The notes below the pieces were generated by a model that worked only from the letters and a program-made list of their open reading frames with translations, made no database searches and was not told the origin of the DNA. Made by a program: the position numbers and the translations under genes. Below are positions 7,861 through 15,834 of a stretch of DNA of 64,000 nucleotides, one piece after another. The DNA comes from Leptofilum sp965223525 (GTDB lineage Bacteria > Chloroflexota > Anaerolineae > Promineifilales > Promineifilaceae): positions 868,001 through 932,000 of the forward strand of contig NZ_CBDCWX010000005.1 of assembly GCF_965223525.1 (NCBI RefSeq), read 5' to 3'. The stretch's first letter is position 1, and each line of letters begins with the position of its first letter.

Positions 7861-9276
7861 TTAGTAAGCCCCACGACCAAAGAGGGAGTGGGGAATCGTT
7901 TGCAGCAAAATGCGGATGTCCAGTGCCAGCGACCAATTTTCGATGTAGTAAATGTCCAATAGACACAGTTCATCAAAGGTCAGGTCGGAACGGCCGCTTA
8001 CCTGCCACAGCCCCGTAATGCCCCCAATGACACTCAAGCGCTGCTTGTGCCACGGCTTGTACGCCGCGACCTCTTCTGCCAGCGGCGGGCGTGGCCCCAC
8101 CAGGCTCATCTGCCCCAGCAGCACGTTATAAATTTGCGGCAACTCATCCAAACTTAGCCGACGAATAAAGCGACCTACGCGCGTCATGCGAGGGTCATCC
8201 TTCATTTTGAAAATAGGGCCGTCTGCCTGATTGAATTGCTTTAGTTCCGCTTTCCGCTGCTCTGCATTTACCTCCATCGAGCGGAATTTGTACATGGGGA
8301 AGGGACGGCCGTTCTTTCCCACCCGCATCGCCTTATAAATCACAGGGCCAGGGGAATCTAGCTTAATCGCCAAAGAAATAAGACACATCACCAACAGCGC
8401 CGGAATGCCTCCTAGTAAAATGATGCCGAGATCGAGAAGGCGCTTGGTGAGCTGCTGAACCCGCGTGATGCCCACGTCCCGCACGCCAAGCGTCGGTATC
8501 CCGGCCATGTTGTTAAACTCTACCCGGTTCATGCTAAGTTGCAGCAAATCTGGCACCACTTGCGCCCGGACGCCATGCTGCTGGCAAAGGCGGAGCAGCT
8601 GCGAAATTTGCTGGTGCATTTCACCAGGCAGGGCAATAAAGATGGTGTGGAGATGCGGCCGTTCTGCCAGCGTATTTTGCAAATCAGCAAAGGTGCCCAA
8701 ATTGGGAATACGCCCCAAACCGATGTTGTTTTCACTTTCACCGTCGTGCAGATAGCCCACAGCTTTGTACCCCAGATCTGAGCGTGCCAGCAGCGTGCGG
8801 ATGAGGCTGCGCCCCACTTCGCCAGAGCCAATCACCAAAACACGGTCTGCCAAAATGCCTCGCTGATACAATGCCCCCAACACAAAACGGCGCAGCAACC
8901 GCGCAACGCCAATCAGCACCACAATTGCCAGAAACGCCCAAAAGTACATTAGGCGAGAGAATGGTGTTGGCTGCACAAAGAAGGCAATCATGCTGAGCAA
9001 ACCAATTCCCGCCGCCACAGCGTAGGTAATGCGCGACAGTTCATCTACCCAAAATTCGCCCCGCTTGCGCCGCCAAACACGCACCTGGATGAAGGTGAAA
9101 ATCAGCAGAACGTTGAGCAATGCTAGCTGCCCCAAATAATGGGCAAATGGTTCTAAGAATGTGATGGGACGAAGCCACTGCCACTCGTACCGAATGATGT
9201 AAGCTAAGGCAAACCCGCCGTTAAATAACAGCAGGTCGCTCAAAATAGTGGCAATCCGAATTCGTTGATGACTCAT
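7861..9276 (-). CDS. Polyprenyl-phosphate glycosylphosphotransferase (WbaP/WcaJ type)
   Basis: A 471-residue membrane enzyme expected to transfer a sugar-1-phosphate to undecaprenyl phosphate and so begin a surface polysaccharide. The N-terminal 120 residues hold four membrane spans, the middle is a Rossmann-like domain (VLVIGSGEVGRSLIRTLL), and after another hydrophobic segment comes the catalytic domain with KFRSM, LDELPQIYNVL and SLVGPRPPL. Length and domain order match the family. It lies downstream of a GT4 gene on the same strand, separated by a repeat at 9286-9346. Confidence 0.93.
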   Translation of the reverse strand: MSHQRIRIATILSDLLLFNGGFALAYIIRYEWQWLRPITFLEPFAHYLGQLALLNVLLIFTFIQVRVWRRKRGEFWVDELSRITYAVAAGIGLLSMIAFFVQPTPFSRLMYFWAFLAIVVLIGVARLLRRFVLGALYQRGILADRVLVIGSGEVGRSLIRTLLARSDLGYKAVGYLHDGESENNIGLGRIPNLGTFADLQNTLAERPHLHTIFIALPGEMHQQISQLLRLCQQHGVRAQVVPDLLQLSMNRVEFNNMAGIPTLGVRDVGITRVQQLTKRLLDLGIILLGGIPALLVMCLISLAIKLDSPGPVIYKAMRVGKNGRPFPMYKFRSMEVNAEQRKAELKQFNQADGPIFKMKDDPRMTRVGRFIRRLSLDELPQIYNVLLGQMSLVGPRPPLAEEVAAYKPWHKQRLSVIGGITGLWQVSGRSDLTFDELCLLDIYYIENWSLALDIRILLQTIPHSLFGRGAY

Positions 9277-9285
9277 ATTTGTTTA

Positions 9286-9346
9286 GCCACAGAGGGCACA
9301 GAGGAAAAAGAGTTAAAATCTCTTAAATCTCTGTGTTCTCTGTGGC
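9286..9346. repeat. GCCACAGAG...CTCTGTGGC inverted repeat
   Basis: Arms of CACAGAGGGCACAGAGG type face CTCTGTGTTCTCTGTGGC. The same family appears at 56262-56315, and a piece of it lies in frame inside the membrane glycosyltransferase near 61496-61545. Here it also supplies the last codons and stop of the GT4 gene that ends at 9323. Confidence 0.75.
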
Positions 9347-10513
9347 AAATTTATTTTGCAAGGCGCGTTGGTAAACGACGGCCGTTTCCTTGCCAGCCCG
9401 TTCCCATGAGAATTTTTGGGCATGAACCAGCCCGCGTTGGCGTAGTTTATCTTTTAATTCTGCGTTGGTTAAGACGGCCGTCATCTGATTCGCCAACGTT
9501 TCCACATCATCTGGGGTAAACAGCAGCCCCGCCTCACCCACGGCCTCAGGAATAGACGAACTGTTCGAGGCAATCACCGGCGTACCGCAAGCCATTGCTT
9601 CTACCACCGGCAAGCCAAATCCTTCATAAACCGACGGGAAGATGAGCAGCTCCGCCGCGTTGTACCAGAGTGGCAACTCGTTATCCGGCACGTAGCCGGT
9701 AAAAATCACTCGCTCCGCCAGCCCCAGTGCCTGCACCTGCCGGAAGATCTCATCGTACAGCCACCCTTTGCCGCCTACCAGCACCAGCTTTAATGTGGGA
9801 TCATCCTGCCGGGCAAATGCTTCAATAAGCACCGGAATATTTTTTCGCGGTTGCAGCGTACCCACATGCAGCGCAAATTTATCGAGCCCATGCTTTCGCC
9901 GAAACGCCGTCACTTCCTCATGCGGCAAAGGCCGGTACACAGCGTCTACACCGGGCACAACCACATCAATCTGGTCCAAAGGAACACCTAAAAAGTGATA
10001 CACATCCTGGCGGCTGGATTCAGAAATGGTAATAATGCGCTGCGCCTGCTGGCAGGAACGGCGCGTTTGGCTGCTAAGGTACCAACGCTGCAAAGCCGGG
10101 AACCGCTCTGGAAAATGGTAAAAGCTCAAATCGTACACAGTGATCACCGCCGGGCAGCGACTAAACAGCGGCGTAACAAAGGCCATGCTGTGCAGCAGAT
10201 CAACCCGGTGCTGCCGCAGTTGCCAGGGCCAAATGAGTTGCTCCCACAAAATACGCAGCAGACGGTTTTCTGTGGGTAAACGGCTGGATACGGCCGTAAT
10301 CCCCGGCAGATCGGCAAATAAATTTTTCTGTTGTGTAAAAACAACGTAGGTTGGTTCACCCTCTTCCCAGGGCAGATGGCGCAGCACTTGAGCAATATAT
10401 TGGTGAATACCAGCCCGACGGTATCCAGCCTCGCCAGACAGCAAGTGGGCGTTAATCCCCAAACGGCTCACCTCTGCGCCACCGTTTGAACCAAAATGCT
10501 GTTCAGACGGCAT
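9323..10513 (-). CDS. Glycosyltransferase family 4 (GT-B fold)
   Basis: A 396-residue GT4-type enzyme. The N-terminal half has the acceptor domain with GEAGYRRAGIHQYI. The C-terminal half has the donor-site motifs LHVGTLQPRKN, FTGYVPDNEL and PSVYEGFGLPVVEAMACGTPVIA, where the E(x7)E pattern binds the nucleotide sugar. It probably extends the lipid-linked sugar started by the adjacent phosphotransferase. The last ten residues (NKFATENTEI) and the stop are encoded by the CACAGAG repeat, so the ancestral C-terminus was probably different. Confidence 0.92.
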   Translation of the reverse strand: MPSEQHFGSNGGAEVSRLGINAHLLSGEAGYRRAGIHQYIAQVLRHLPWEEGEPTYVVFTQQKNLFADLPGITAVSSRLPTENRLLRILWEQLIWPWQLRQHRVDLLHSMAFVTPLFSRCPAVITVYDLSFYHFPERFPALQRWYLSSQTRRSCQQAQRIITISESSRQDVYHFLGVPLDQIDVVVPGVDAVYRPLPHEEVTAFRRKHGLDKFALHVGTLQPRKNIPVLIEAFARQDDPTLKLVLVGGKGWLYDEIFRQVQALGLAERVIFTGYVPDNELPLWYNAAELLIFPSVYEGFGLPVVEAMACGTPVIASNSSSIPEAVGEAGLLFTPDDVETLANQMTAVLTNAELKDKLRQRGLVHAQKFSWERAGKETAVVYQRALQNKFATENTEI

Positions 10514-10595
10514 AGCCCAAAATTATAGCTTATCCCCTAATAGGCAGCGACATTAGGGAAAGCTTCTGGTTAACCGCCACGCAGTTGCCACTCAC

Positions 10596-10624
10596 TTGAC
10601 GCTCATTTTGGCCTATGGTAGACT
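10596..10624 (+). promoter_or_regulatory. Predicted promoter of the LysM lipoprotein gene
   Basis: TTGACG at 10596-10601 and TAGACT at 10619-10624 are spaced by 17 bases, a good sigma-70-type match. The start codon lies 71 bases beyond the -10 box, and GTAGGAAT lies just ahead of it. Confidence 0.65.
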
Positions 10625-10694
10625 GCGTTATGTTTACTAAAGATTAACATAAGAATCATTCTTGCATCGTTTGTATGAAAAAGGTAGGAATCCT

Positions 10695-11357
10695 ATGAAA
10701 CGTTTGGTTCAACCCCGCTGGCTACTGCCGTTGCTCGTTTTGTTAGCATTGGTGCTGGTAGCCTGTGAACGACCCATCAACTCTGACAGCACCGACCCCA
10801 CGGCCGATCCCATTTTGCCCGCGACGTTGGTACCCACCACCGACCCGGGTGTGGCCCCGACCACCGACCCCGCAGCGGCAACGGCCGTTCCCGATGATAC
10901 CACCCCCGACCCAGCTACTGAAGCCACTCCAGAGCCAGGAGCTGAAGCCACCACGCCACCTGAATCTACCGAACCCCGTGGCGAGGTAACGCATACGGTC
11001 ACTTCTGGCGATACCATCACCGGACTAAGCGTTTTGTACGATATTCCAGTTGATGTGATCGTAGCGGCCAACAATTTAACCAACATTGACGCTCTGGAAA
11101 TTGGGCAGCAGCTCATTATCCCTGCAGAAGGCACCGAGGTTGAGGATATTGCCCCAGCCCAAACACCGGTAGCCGAGGCCACCACGCCACCGCCAGCTAC
11201 CGAAGAACGCACCCACATTGTGCAGGCAGGTGAGAATTTGTTCCGCATTGGTTTGCAGTACGGCTTTAGCTTTGAAGAGTTGGCGGCATACAACAACATC
11301 CCCAACCCTCATGTACTGGACGTGGGGCAGGTGATTAAGATTCCGCCGGGCAACTAA
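10695..11357 (+). CDS. LysM-domain lipoprotein
   Basis: A 220-residue exported protein. The N-terminal signal ends in a lipobox (LVLVAC), so it should be a lipoprotein. A Thr/Pro/Ala/Glu-rich linker of about 70 residues follows, then two LysM domains that bind peptidoglycan or related glycans: HTVTSGDTITGLSVLYDI and HIVQAGENLFRIGLQYGF mark their starts. I use the ATG at 10695, after GGAAT, because it places the signal peptide at the true N-terminus; the upstream in-frame ATG at 10662 would add 11 charged residues. It probably anchors at the wall near the polysaccharide genes. Confidence 0.9.
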   Translation: MKRLVQPRWLLPLLVLLALVLVACERPINSDSTDPTADPILPATLVPTTDPGVAPTTDPAAATAVPDDTTPDPATEATPEPGAEATTPPESTEPRGEVTHTVTSGDTITGLSVLYDIPVDVIVAANNLTNIDALEIGQQLIIPAEGTEVEDIAPAQTPVAEATTPPPATEERTHIVQAGENLFRIGLQYGFSFEELAAYNNIPNPHVLDVGQVIKIPPGN

Positions 11358-11364
11358 CATTTTC

Positions 11365-11398
11365 TGGAGATTGGAGACTAAAAATCTCCAATCTCCAG
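11365..11398. repeat. CTGGAGATTGGAGA inverted repeat
   Basis: A near-perfect stem with arms CTGGAGATTGGAGA and TCTCCAATCTCCAG and a short A-rich loop, just after the lipoprotein stop. A related, longer copy lies at 35271-35316. It could work as a bidirectional terminator hairpin. Confidence 0.75.
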
Positions 11399-11408
11399 CG
11401 TCCCTATC

Positions 11409-11966
11409 ATGATAAAAAAGGGTGCGTCCAAACTTCTTTGGCAACAGGAGGATAGCTGGCGACTACGCCTAGATACCTTGCAATTGCCAAACGGCCGTAC
11501 CGTCCAAAAAGCAGCCGTTGCTCACCCAGGCGCAGTGGTGCTGGTACCTATACACTCACCCGCTGGTGAGCCGCCGTCCACCAACGGGCCAGAAATCCTC
11601 ATGCTGCGCCAATACCGGCACGCGCTCAACCAAACCATTTTGGAACTGCCTGCTGGCACACGCGGTTGGGATGAGGATTGGTTACTTTGTGCCCAGCGCG
11701 AATTGCGGGAAGAAACGGGCCATCGCGCCGAAAAATTCACCCCGTTAGGTCAGATCTGGCCTGCTCCTGGTATCTCAGATGAGCTGATGCAGCTTTACTT
11801 AGCTGAAAGCCTCTCCCCAGCCCCCCTCCTCGGCGATGAAGATGAACTAATTGAACTCACCCCTATGCCCCTGACTGAATTGGTGGAGATGTGTTGGAAC
11901 GGCCAATTACAAGATGCCAAAAGCATTGTGGGCATCCTCCGTGCGGCTCGGTTTTTGAACCATTAA
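11409..11966 (+). CDS. Nudix hydrolase (ADP-ribose pyrophosphatase type)
   Basis: A 185-residue Nudix protein. The Nudix box runs from GTRGWDED through RELREETGH, with the REx2EE residues that bind magnesium. The beta-rich N-terminal region and the LRQYRHALNQTILELPAG stretch resemble ADP-sugar or ADP-ribose pyrophosphatases, so hydrolysis of a nucleoside diphosphate sugar is a reasonable guess. It is followed after 86 bases by the FAD oxidoreductase gene. Confidence 0.9.
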   Translation: MIKKGASKLLWQQEDSWRLRLDTLQLPNGRTVQKAAVAHPGAVVLVPIHSPAGEPPSTNGPEILMLRQYRHALNQTILELPAGTRGWDEDWLLCAQRELREETGHRAEKFTPLGQIWPAPGISDELMQLYLAESLSPAPLLGDEDELIELTPMPLTELVEMCWNGQLQDAKSIVGILRAARFLNH

Positions 11967-12052
11967 CCCCAAAACAAGTAGCACCAAAGTACCATCAGCT
12001 TAAGACGATTTGTAAGTACCCCCGTAAGTGCTTCAGGCTACGATTCTGCCAT

Positions 12053-13885
12053 ATGGAGCACACTGAGCTTACGATTCAACCATCTACATCTAACTTAGCC
12101 TCCGACGCACCCATTATTGTAATTGGGGGTGGGCCGGCAGGGTTAACGGCCGCTTACGAACTCACCAAGCGGCAGCACACACCCATCGTCCTGGAAAAAA
12201 ACGACAAGGTCGGCGGCATTGCCCGCACCGAAAATTATCGCGGCTACCATTTTGATATGGGTGGCCATCGCTTTTTCACCAAATCGGCTCAGGTGCAGCA
12301 ATTTTGGCAGGAGGTGTTGGGGGATGATTTTCTGCGCCGCCCGCGCCTTTCTCGCATTTTCTACAAAAATAAATATTTCCACTATCCGCTCAAGCCATTG
12401 AACGCCCTGCTAGGGCTTGGCCCCATCGAGGGCGTTCGCATTATGGGCAGTTACGTGCGCTGGCACCTGTTTCCTTACAAAGAGGAAGAAACATTTGAAC
12501 AATGGGTAACCAATCGCTTTGGCAAACGCCTGTTTGAAACCTTCTTCAAATCGTACACAGAGAAGGTGTGGGGTATTCCGTGCAGTGAACTAAAGGCAGA
12601 ATGGGCCGCCCAGCGCATCAAGGATTTGTCGCTCAAAACAGCTATCACGGCGATGTTTCTTAAGCCGCAGGAAACCATCAAAACACTCATTGAAGAGTTC
12701 GATTACCCACGGCGCGGCCCTGGCATGTTGTGGACGGCCGTTCAAAACCGCATCAACGCGCAAGGGGGCCAGGTACAGCTCAACAGCAACGTGGTGGGCA
12801 TCCAGCGGCAGGGGCAGCGGATTACCGGGGTGACAGTGGAACAGAACGGCCGTACCCACACCCTTAAGGGCAGTAAATTTATCTCCAGTATGCCCGTGAC
12901 CCAACTGCTGCAATGGCTCGATCCGCCACCGCCGCCTCGTGTACTGCAAGCTGCCAACCAGCTCAACTACCGCGACTTCCTCACTGTTTGCCTCATCGTG
13001 AAAAAGCCAGAGCTATTCCCCGACAACTGGATTTACATCCACGATCCCAGCGTACTGGTAGGGCGCATCCAAAACTACAAAAATTGGAGCACCGACATGG
13101 TGCCAGACCAAAGTACCACCAGCCTGGGACTGGAATATTTTTGCAACGAGGGAGACGCCATCTGGAACATGCCAGATGAAGAATTGGTAGCTCTAGGCAA
13201 GCAAGAAATCGCCAAGATTGGCCTGGCCCAGCCAGACGACATCATTGATGGGGCTGTCTTCCGTGTAGAAAAATCATACCCGGTTTACGATTCTGAATAT
13301 GCTGAGAGCCTGGACATCATCAAAGATTATTTAGGCACGTTAGAAGATTTGCAAACGGTGGGACGCAACGGGCTGCACCGATACAACAACCAAGACCATG
13401 CCATGCTCACCGGCATGTTGGCAGTACGCAATCTGCTGTTTGGCGAAAATAACAATCTTTGGCAAGTTAATGCGGAGCAGGAATACCATGAAGAATTGGT
13501 GCTCAACCAAACTTTAGACAAAGAAACGGTCACTCATGTGGTAGATGATATTCTGGATGGGGCGTTTCCAAAGCTGGACTCATTGGCGTTGGGCATGTCG
13601 TTGGGCATTGTGACGGGGTTGAGCCTGCTGCTGGCGACCTTGTTCTTGGTTGCTACTGGCGGTGATGTGAGCGGGGAAACCCTGACTTTGCTGGCACAAT
13701 TTTACCCAGGCTATGACATAACGGCCGTTGGCAGTCTCGTTGGCTTAGGCTATGGCTTTCTTACCGGGTTTGCTCTCGGTTGGGGGTATGCGTTTCTACG
13801 CAATGCCACCACTGCCCTTTATTTGGTCAGCCTTCATCGCTCTGCCCAGCAAAGCACCATGCGCCAATTCTTTGAGCATATTTAG
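12053..13885 (+). CDS. FAD-dependent mutase-like oxidoreductase with a C-terminal membrane domain
   Basis: About 610 residues. The N-terminal FAD-binding motif is IIVIGGGPAGLTAAYELTKR, followed by the GGIARTENYRGYHFDMGGHRFF segment typical of UDP-galactopyranose-mutase and protoporphyrinogen-oxidase-like amine oxidases. Its setting among sugar genes suggests a sugar-modifying flavoprotein. After about residue 515 comes an added domain with two or more membrane spans that matches the stand-alone protein at 14282-14596. I chose the ATG at 12053 because the longer frame from 11891 overlaps the Nudix gene and adds unrelated sequence. Confidence 0.85.
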   Translation: MEHTELTIQPSTSNLASDAPIIVIGGGPAGLTAAYELTKRQHTPIVLEKNDKVGGIARTENYRGYHFDMGGHRFFTKSAQVQQFWQEVLGDDFLRRPRLSRIFYKNKYFHYPLKPLNALLGLGPIEGVRIMGSYVRWHLFPYKEEETFEQWVTNRFGKRLFETFFKSYTEKVWGIPCSELKAEWAAQRIKDLSLKTAITAMFLKPQETIKTLIEEFDYPRRGPGMLWTAVQNRINAQGGQVQLNSNVVGIQRQGQRITGVTVEQNGRTHTLKGSKFISSMPVTQLLQWLDPPPPPRVLQAANQLNYRDFLTVCLIVKKPELFPDNWIYIHDPSVLVGRIQNYKNWSTDMVPDQSTTSLGLEYFCNEGDAIWNMPDEELVALGKQEIAKIGLAQPDDIIDGAVFRVEKSYPVYDSEYAESLDIIKDYLGTLEDLQTVGRNGLHRYNNQDHAMLTGMLAVRNLLFGENNNLWQVNAEQEYHEELVLNQTLDKETVTHVVDDILDGAFPKLDSLALGMSLGIVTGLSLLLATLFLVATGGDVSGETLTLLAQFYPGYDITAVGSLVGLGYGFLTGFALGWGYAFLRNATTALYLVSLHRSAQQSTMRQFFEHI

Positions 13886-13930
13886 TAGCCGTTCGGAATT
13901 AACTTAGCGGTTTACGAACCGAACGGCTAC
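13885..13930. terminator. Hairpin after the FAD oxidoreductase gene
   Basis: GTAGCCGTTCGG pairs perfectly with CCGAACGGCTAC across a 22-base loop, followed by TTTAAG. A second stem (GCCCATTC/GAATGGGC, about 13936-13973) follows. The position directly on the stop codon suggests transcript termination, although the T-run is short. Confidence 0.5.
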
Positions 13931-13974
13931 TTTAAGCCCATTCGCCAATTCCATATTTTATTTGTGAATGGGCA

Positions 13975-14281
13975 CTTAGCCTCAGATAGCCAGTTGTACT
14001 TGGCAAAATTGGCAGAATTTGTTGCACAAACCGCCAAAATTGGTTAATACTGGTATCAGAATGCCGAAACTCCTTTTTTCGGGTAAGTGTTCAGCACTCC
14101 GGCGACTTTTGAAGTTTTTGTGGCAAACTGTTGTTGCTTCAAGAGGTGAAAACTTCAAAGTCTGTGTGCCCTTTTCGGCAAACAATCGAATGATGATATG
14201 AAACTTTTTGGGGTTTGAAATCGCTTGTCGGCGGGGAGCCAGACATGGCAATACCAAGCACCAAAAAGTTTTTTTTTGACA
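13975..14281. other. Gap of about 300 bases with a terminator-like leader hairpin
   Basis: No convincing gene is present; minus-strand frames here lack recognisable features. Near its end AAACTTTTTGG at 14201-14211 can pair with CCAAAAAGTTT at 14261-14271, followed directly by a run of nine or more T. That is a terminator-like structure with a 49-base loop placed only a few bases before the start of the small membrane protein, so it could be an attenuator or simply an upstream terminator. Confidence 0.45.
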
Positions 14282-14596
14282 ATGGAAAAAGAACAACCAA
14301 CCCTGGAAACAATTGTGAAAACGCGCGTAACGCGCCTGAATGCGGTTGTTTCCGGCCTGGTGACGGGCGTTATCTTTGGGTTGATCATTTTTATTGCAAC
14401 CAACTGGCTGCTGCTCAAAGGTGGCGAGCCCGTAGGCCCCCATTTGGCACTGTTGGGCCAATTTTTTCTGGGGTACACCGTGAGCTTTTGGGGCAGCCTG
14501 GTTGGTTTGCTATATGGCTTTGTGACCGGATTTATATTAGGATTTGCTGTTGCCTTTCTTTACAACATCTTCCTTAATTTGCGTCACAAGCAGTGA
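14282..14596 (+). CDS. Small membrane protein related to the tail of the FAD oxidoreductase
   Basis: About 104 residues with two or three membrane spans. From LNAVVSGLVTG onward it aligns by eye with the C-terminal domain of the protein encoded at 12053-13885: both share the pattern LxxLxQFxxGYxxxxxGSLVGLxYGFxTGFxLG followed by AFLxN. The Gly spacing suggests tightly packed helices. I take the ATG at 14282; a TTG at 14225 in the same frame would add 19 residues without membrane character. A GT2 gene follows after 10 bases. Function unknown; the shared domain could be a membrane platform for sugar enzymes. Confidence 0.8.
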   Translation: MEKEQPTLETIVKTRVTRLNAVVSGLVTGVIFGLIIFIATNWLLLKGGEPVGPHLALLGQFFLGYTVSFWGSLVGLLYGFVTGFILGFAVAFLYNIFLNLRHKQ

Positions 14597-14606
14597 GAAA
14601 ATTGAC

Positions 14607-15665
14607 ATGAAACCTATGATTTCGGTGATTATTCCCGTGCATAACGGCGGCGATCTGTTTCGCCGCTGCCTGGAAGCATTGCAGGAAACATTGTATGAAT
14701 CGTGGGAATGTATTGTGGTAGAAGATGGCTCTACGGACGATACGGTAGAGATAGCTTACAGTCATGGAATGCGGTTGGTGACTGGGTTAAGCCGCCGTTT
14801 GGGGCCAGCGCAGGCGCGCAACATTGGGGCGCAGGTGGCCCAGGGCAGCATCCTCTTTTTTGTGGATGCCGACGTGCTGGTGCAGCCAGGCACGGTGGGG
14901 CATGTGGCCGCTACCATGCAAGCAAACCCTGAGTTGGCCGCCTGCTTTGGCTCTTACGACGACGCCCCGTTTGCCCCTAATTTTCTCTCGCAATACCGTA
15001 ATTTGCTGCACCATTATGTGCATCAGCACAGTAAGATTGATGCGTCTACCTTTTGGAGCGGCTGCGGAGCCATTCGGCGGGATGTTTTTTTGGCGATTGG
15101 TGGCTTTAATGAGCAACTTTACGAACGGCCGAGTATTGAGGACATTGAGTTGGGCTACCGCTTGCAGGCGGCTGGGCATCGGGTGCAGCTAGAGAAGCTG
15201 CTACAAGTAAAGCACATGAAGCGGTGGACACCGCGCCAAATGCTCATCACCGACGTGCGCGACCGGGCGCTACCCTGGACGCGGCTCATTTTGCAGGGCG
15301 GCGGTGCACCGAATGATCTGAATCTGAATTTTTCACAGCGGTTGAGTACGGCCGTTACCTTCATTGGCCTATTTGCTTTGGGATTAACGATGTTGTCTGC
15401 CTGGGCGTGGGTGTTTGTTTTGCTAGCAATGGTGCTACTAATTTGGCTAAATTGGCCATTTTACCAATTTTTGCTAGAAAGCCGGGGCGTGCGATTTTTG
15501 CTGATGGCGCTGCCGTGGCACTGGTTCTATTTTATTTACAGCGGCGCTACTTTTTTGGCGGGTCTGGTGCTTTTCCGGCTGGGCCGCGTGGAGCAAATAG
15601 TGGTAGATGGAATACGGCCACTCACTACCCCACCCACTAATAACCCACAAACTACCGCCGAATGA
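14607..15665 (+). CDS. Glycosyltransferase family 2, membrane-anchored
   Basis: A 352-residue GT2 enzyme. The GT-A fold motifs are ISVIIPVHNGGD at the start, VEDGSTDDT for the nucleotide, and FFVDADV as the metal-binding DxD. The ERPSIEDIELGYRL stretch carries the ED catalytic base motif. Two or three membrane helices at the C-terminal end (about 255-345) anchor it to the membrane. It begins 10 bases after the small membrane protein, so the two are probably cotranscribed. The in-frame ATG at 14544 would overlap that gene, so I start at 14607. Confidence 0.92.
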   Translation: MKPMISVIIPVHNGGDLFRRCLEALQETLYESWECIVVEDGSTDDTVEIAYSHGMRLVTGLSRRLGPAQARNIGAQVAQGSILFFVDADVLVQPGTVGHVAATMQANPELAACFGSYDDAPFAPNFLSQYRNLLHHYVHQHSKIDASTFWSGCGAIRRDVFLAIGGFNEQLYERPSIEDIELGYRLQAAGHRVQLEKLLQVKHMKRWTPRQMLITDVRDRALPWTRLILQGGGAPNDLNLNFSQRLSTAVTFIGLFALGLTMLSAWAWVFVLLAMVLLIWLNWPFYQFLLESRGVRFLLMALPWHWFYFIYSGATFLAGLVLFRLGRVEQIVVDGIRPLTTPPTNNPQTTAE

Positions 15666-15834
15666 CCGTTGGGCGGAATATGTAATCGGCAAGAAGTTCT
15701 TGAAATTAGCGAGCCATGATTTTGGCCGATTACCTGAGTAAACCGCAGAGTAATGGCTTCTTTTTCATCCGAAAACTTTCTGCGATTTACTTAACCATTC
15801 GCCCAAATCCCCGTTTTGCAATAAGCTATCCCTC

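Noticed and set aside
13982..14478. Minus-strand open frames of 107 and 159 codons after the FAD oxidoreductase gene
   Set aside because: They run opposite the small membrane protein and through the terminator-like hairpin, and the translations look like non-coding sequence.
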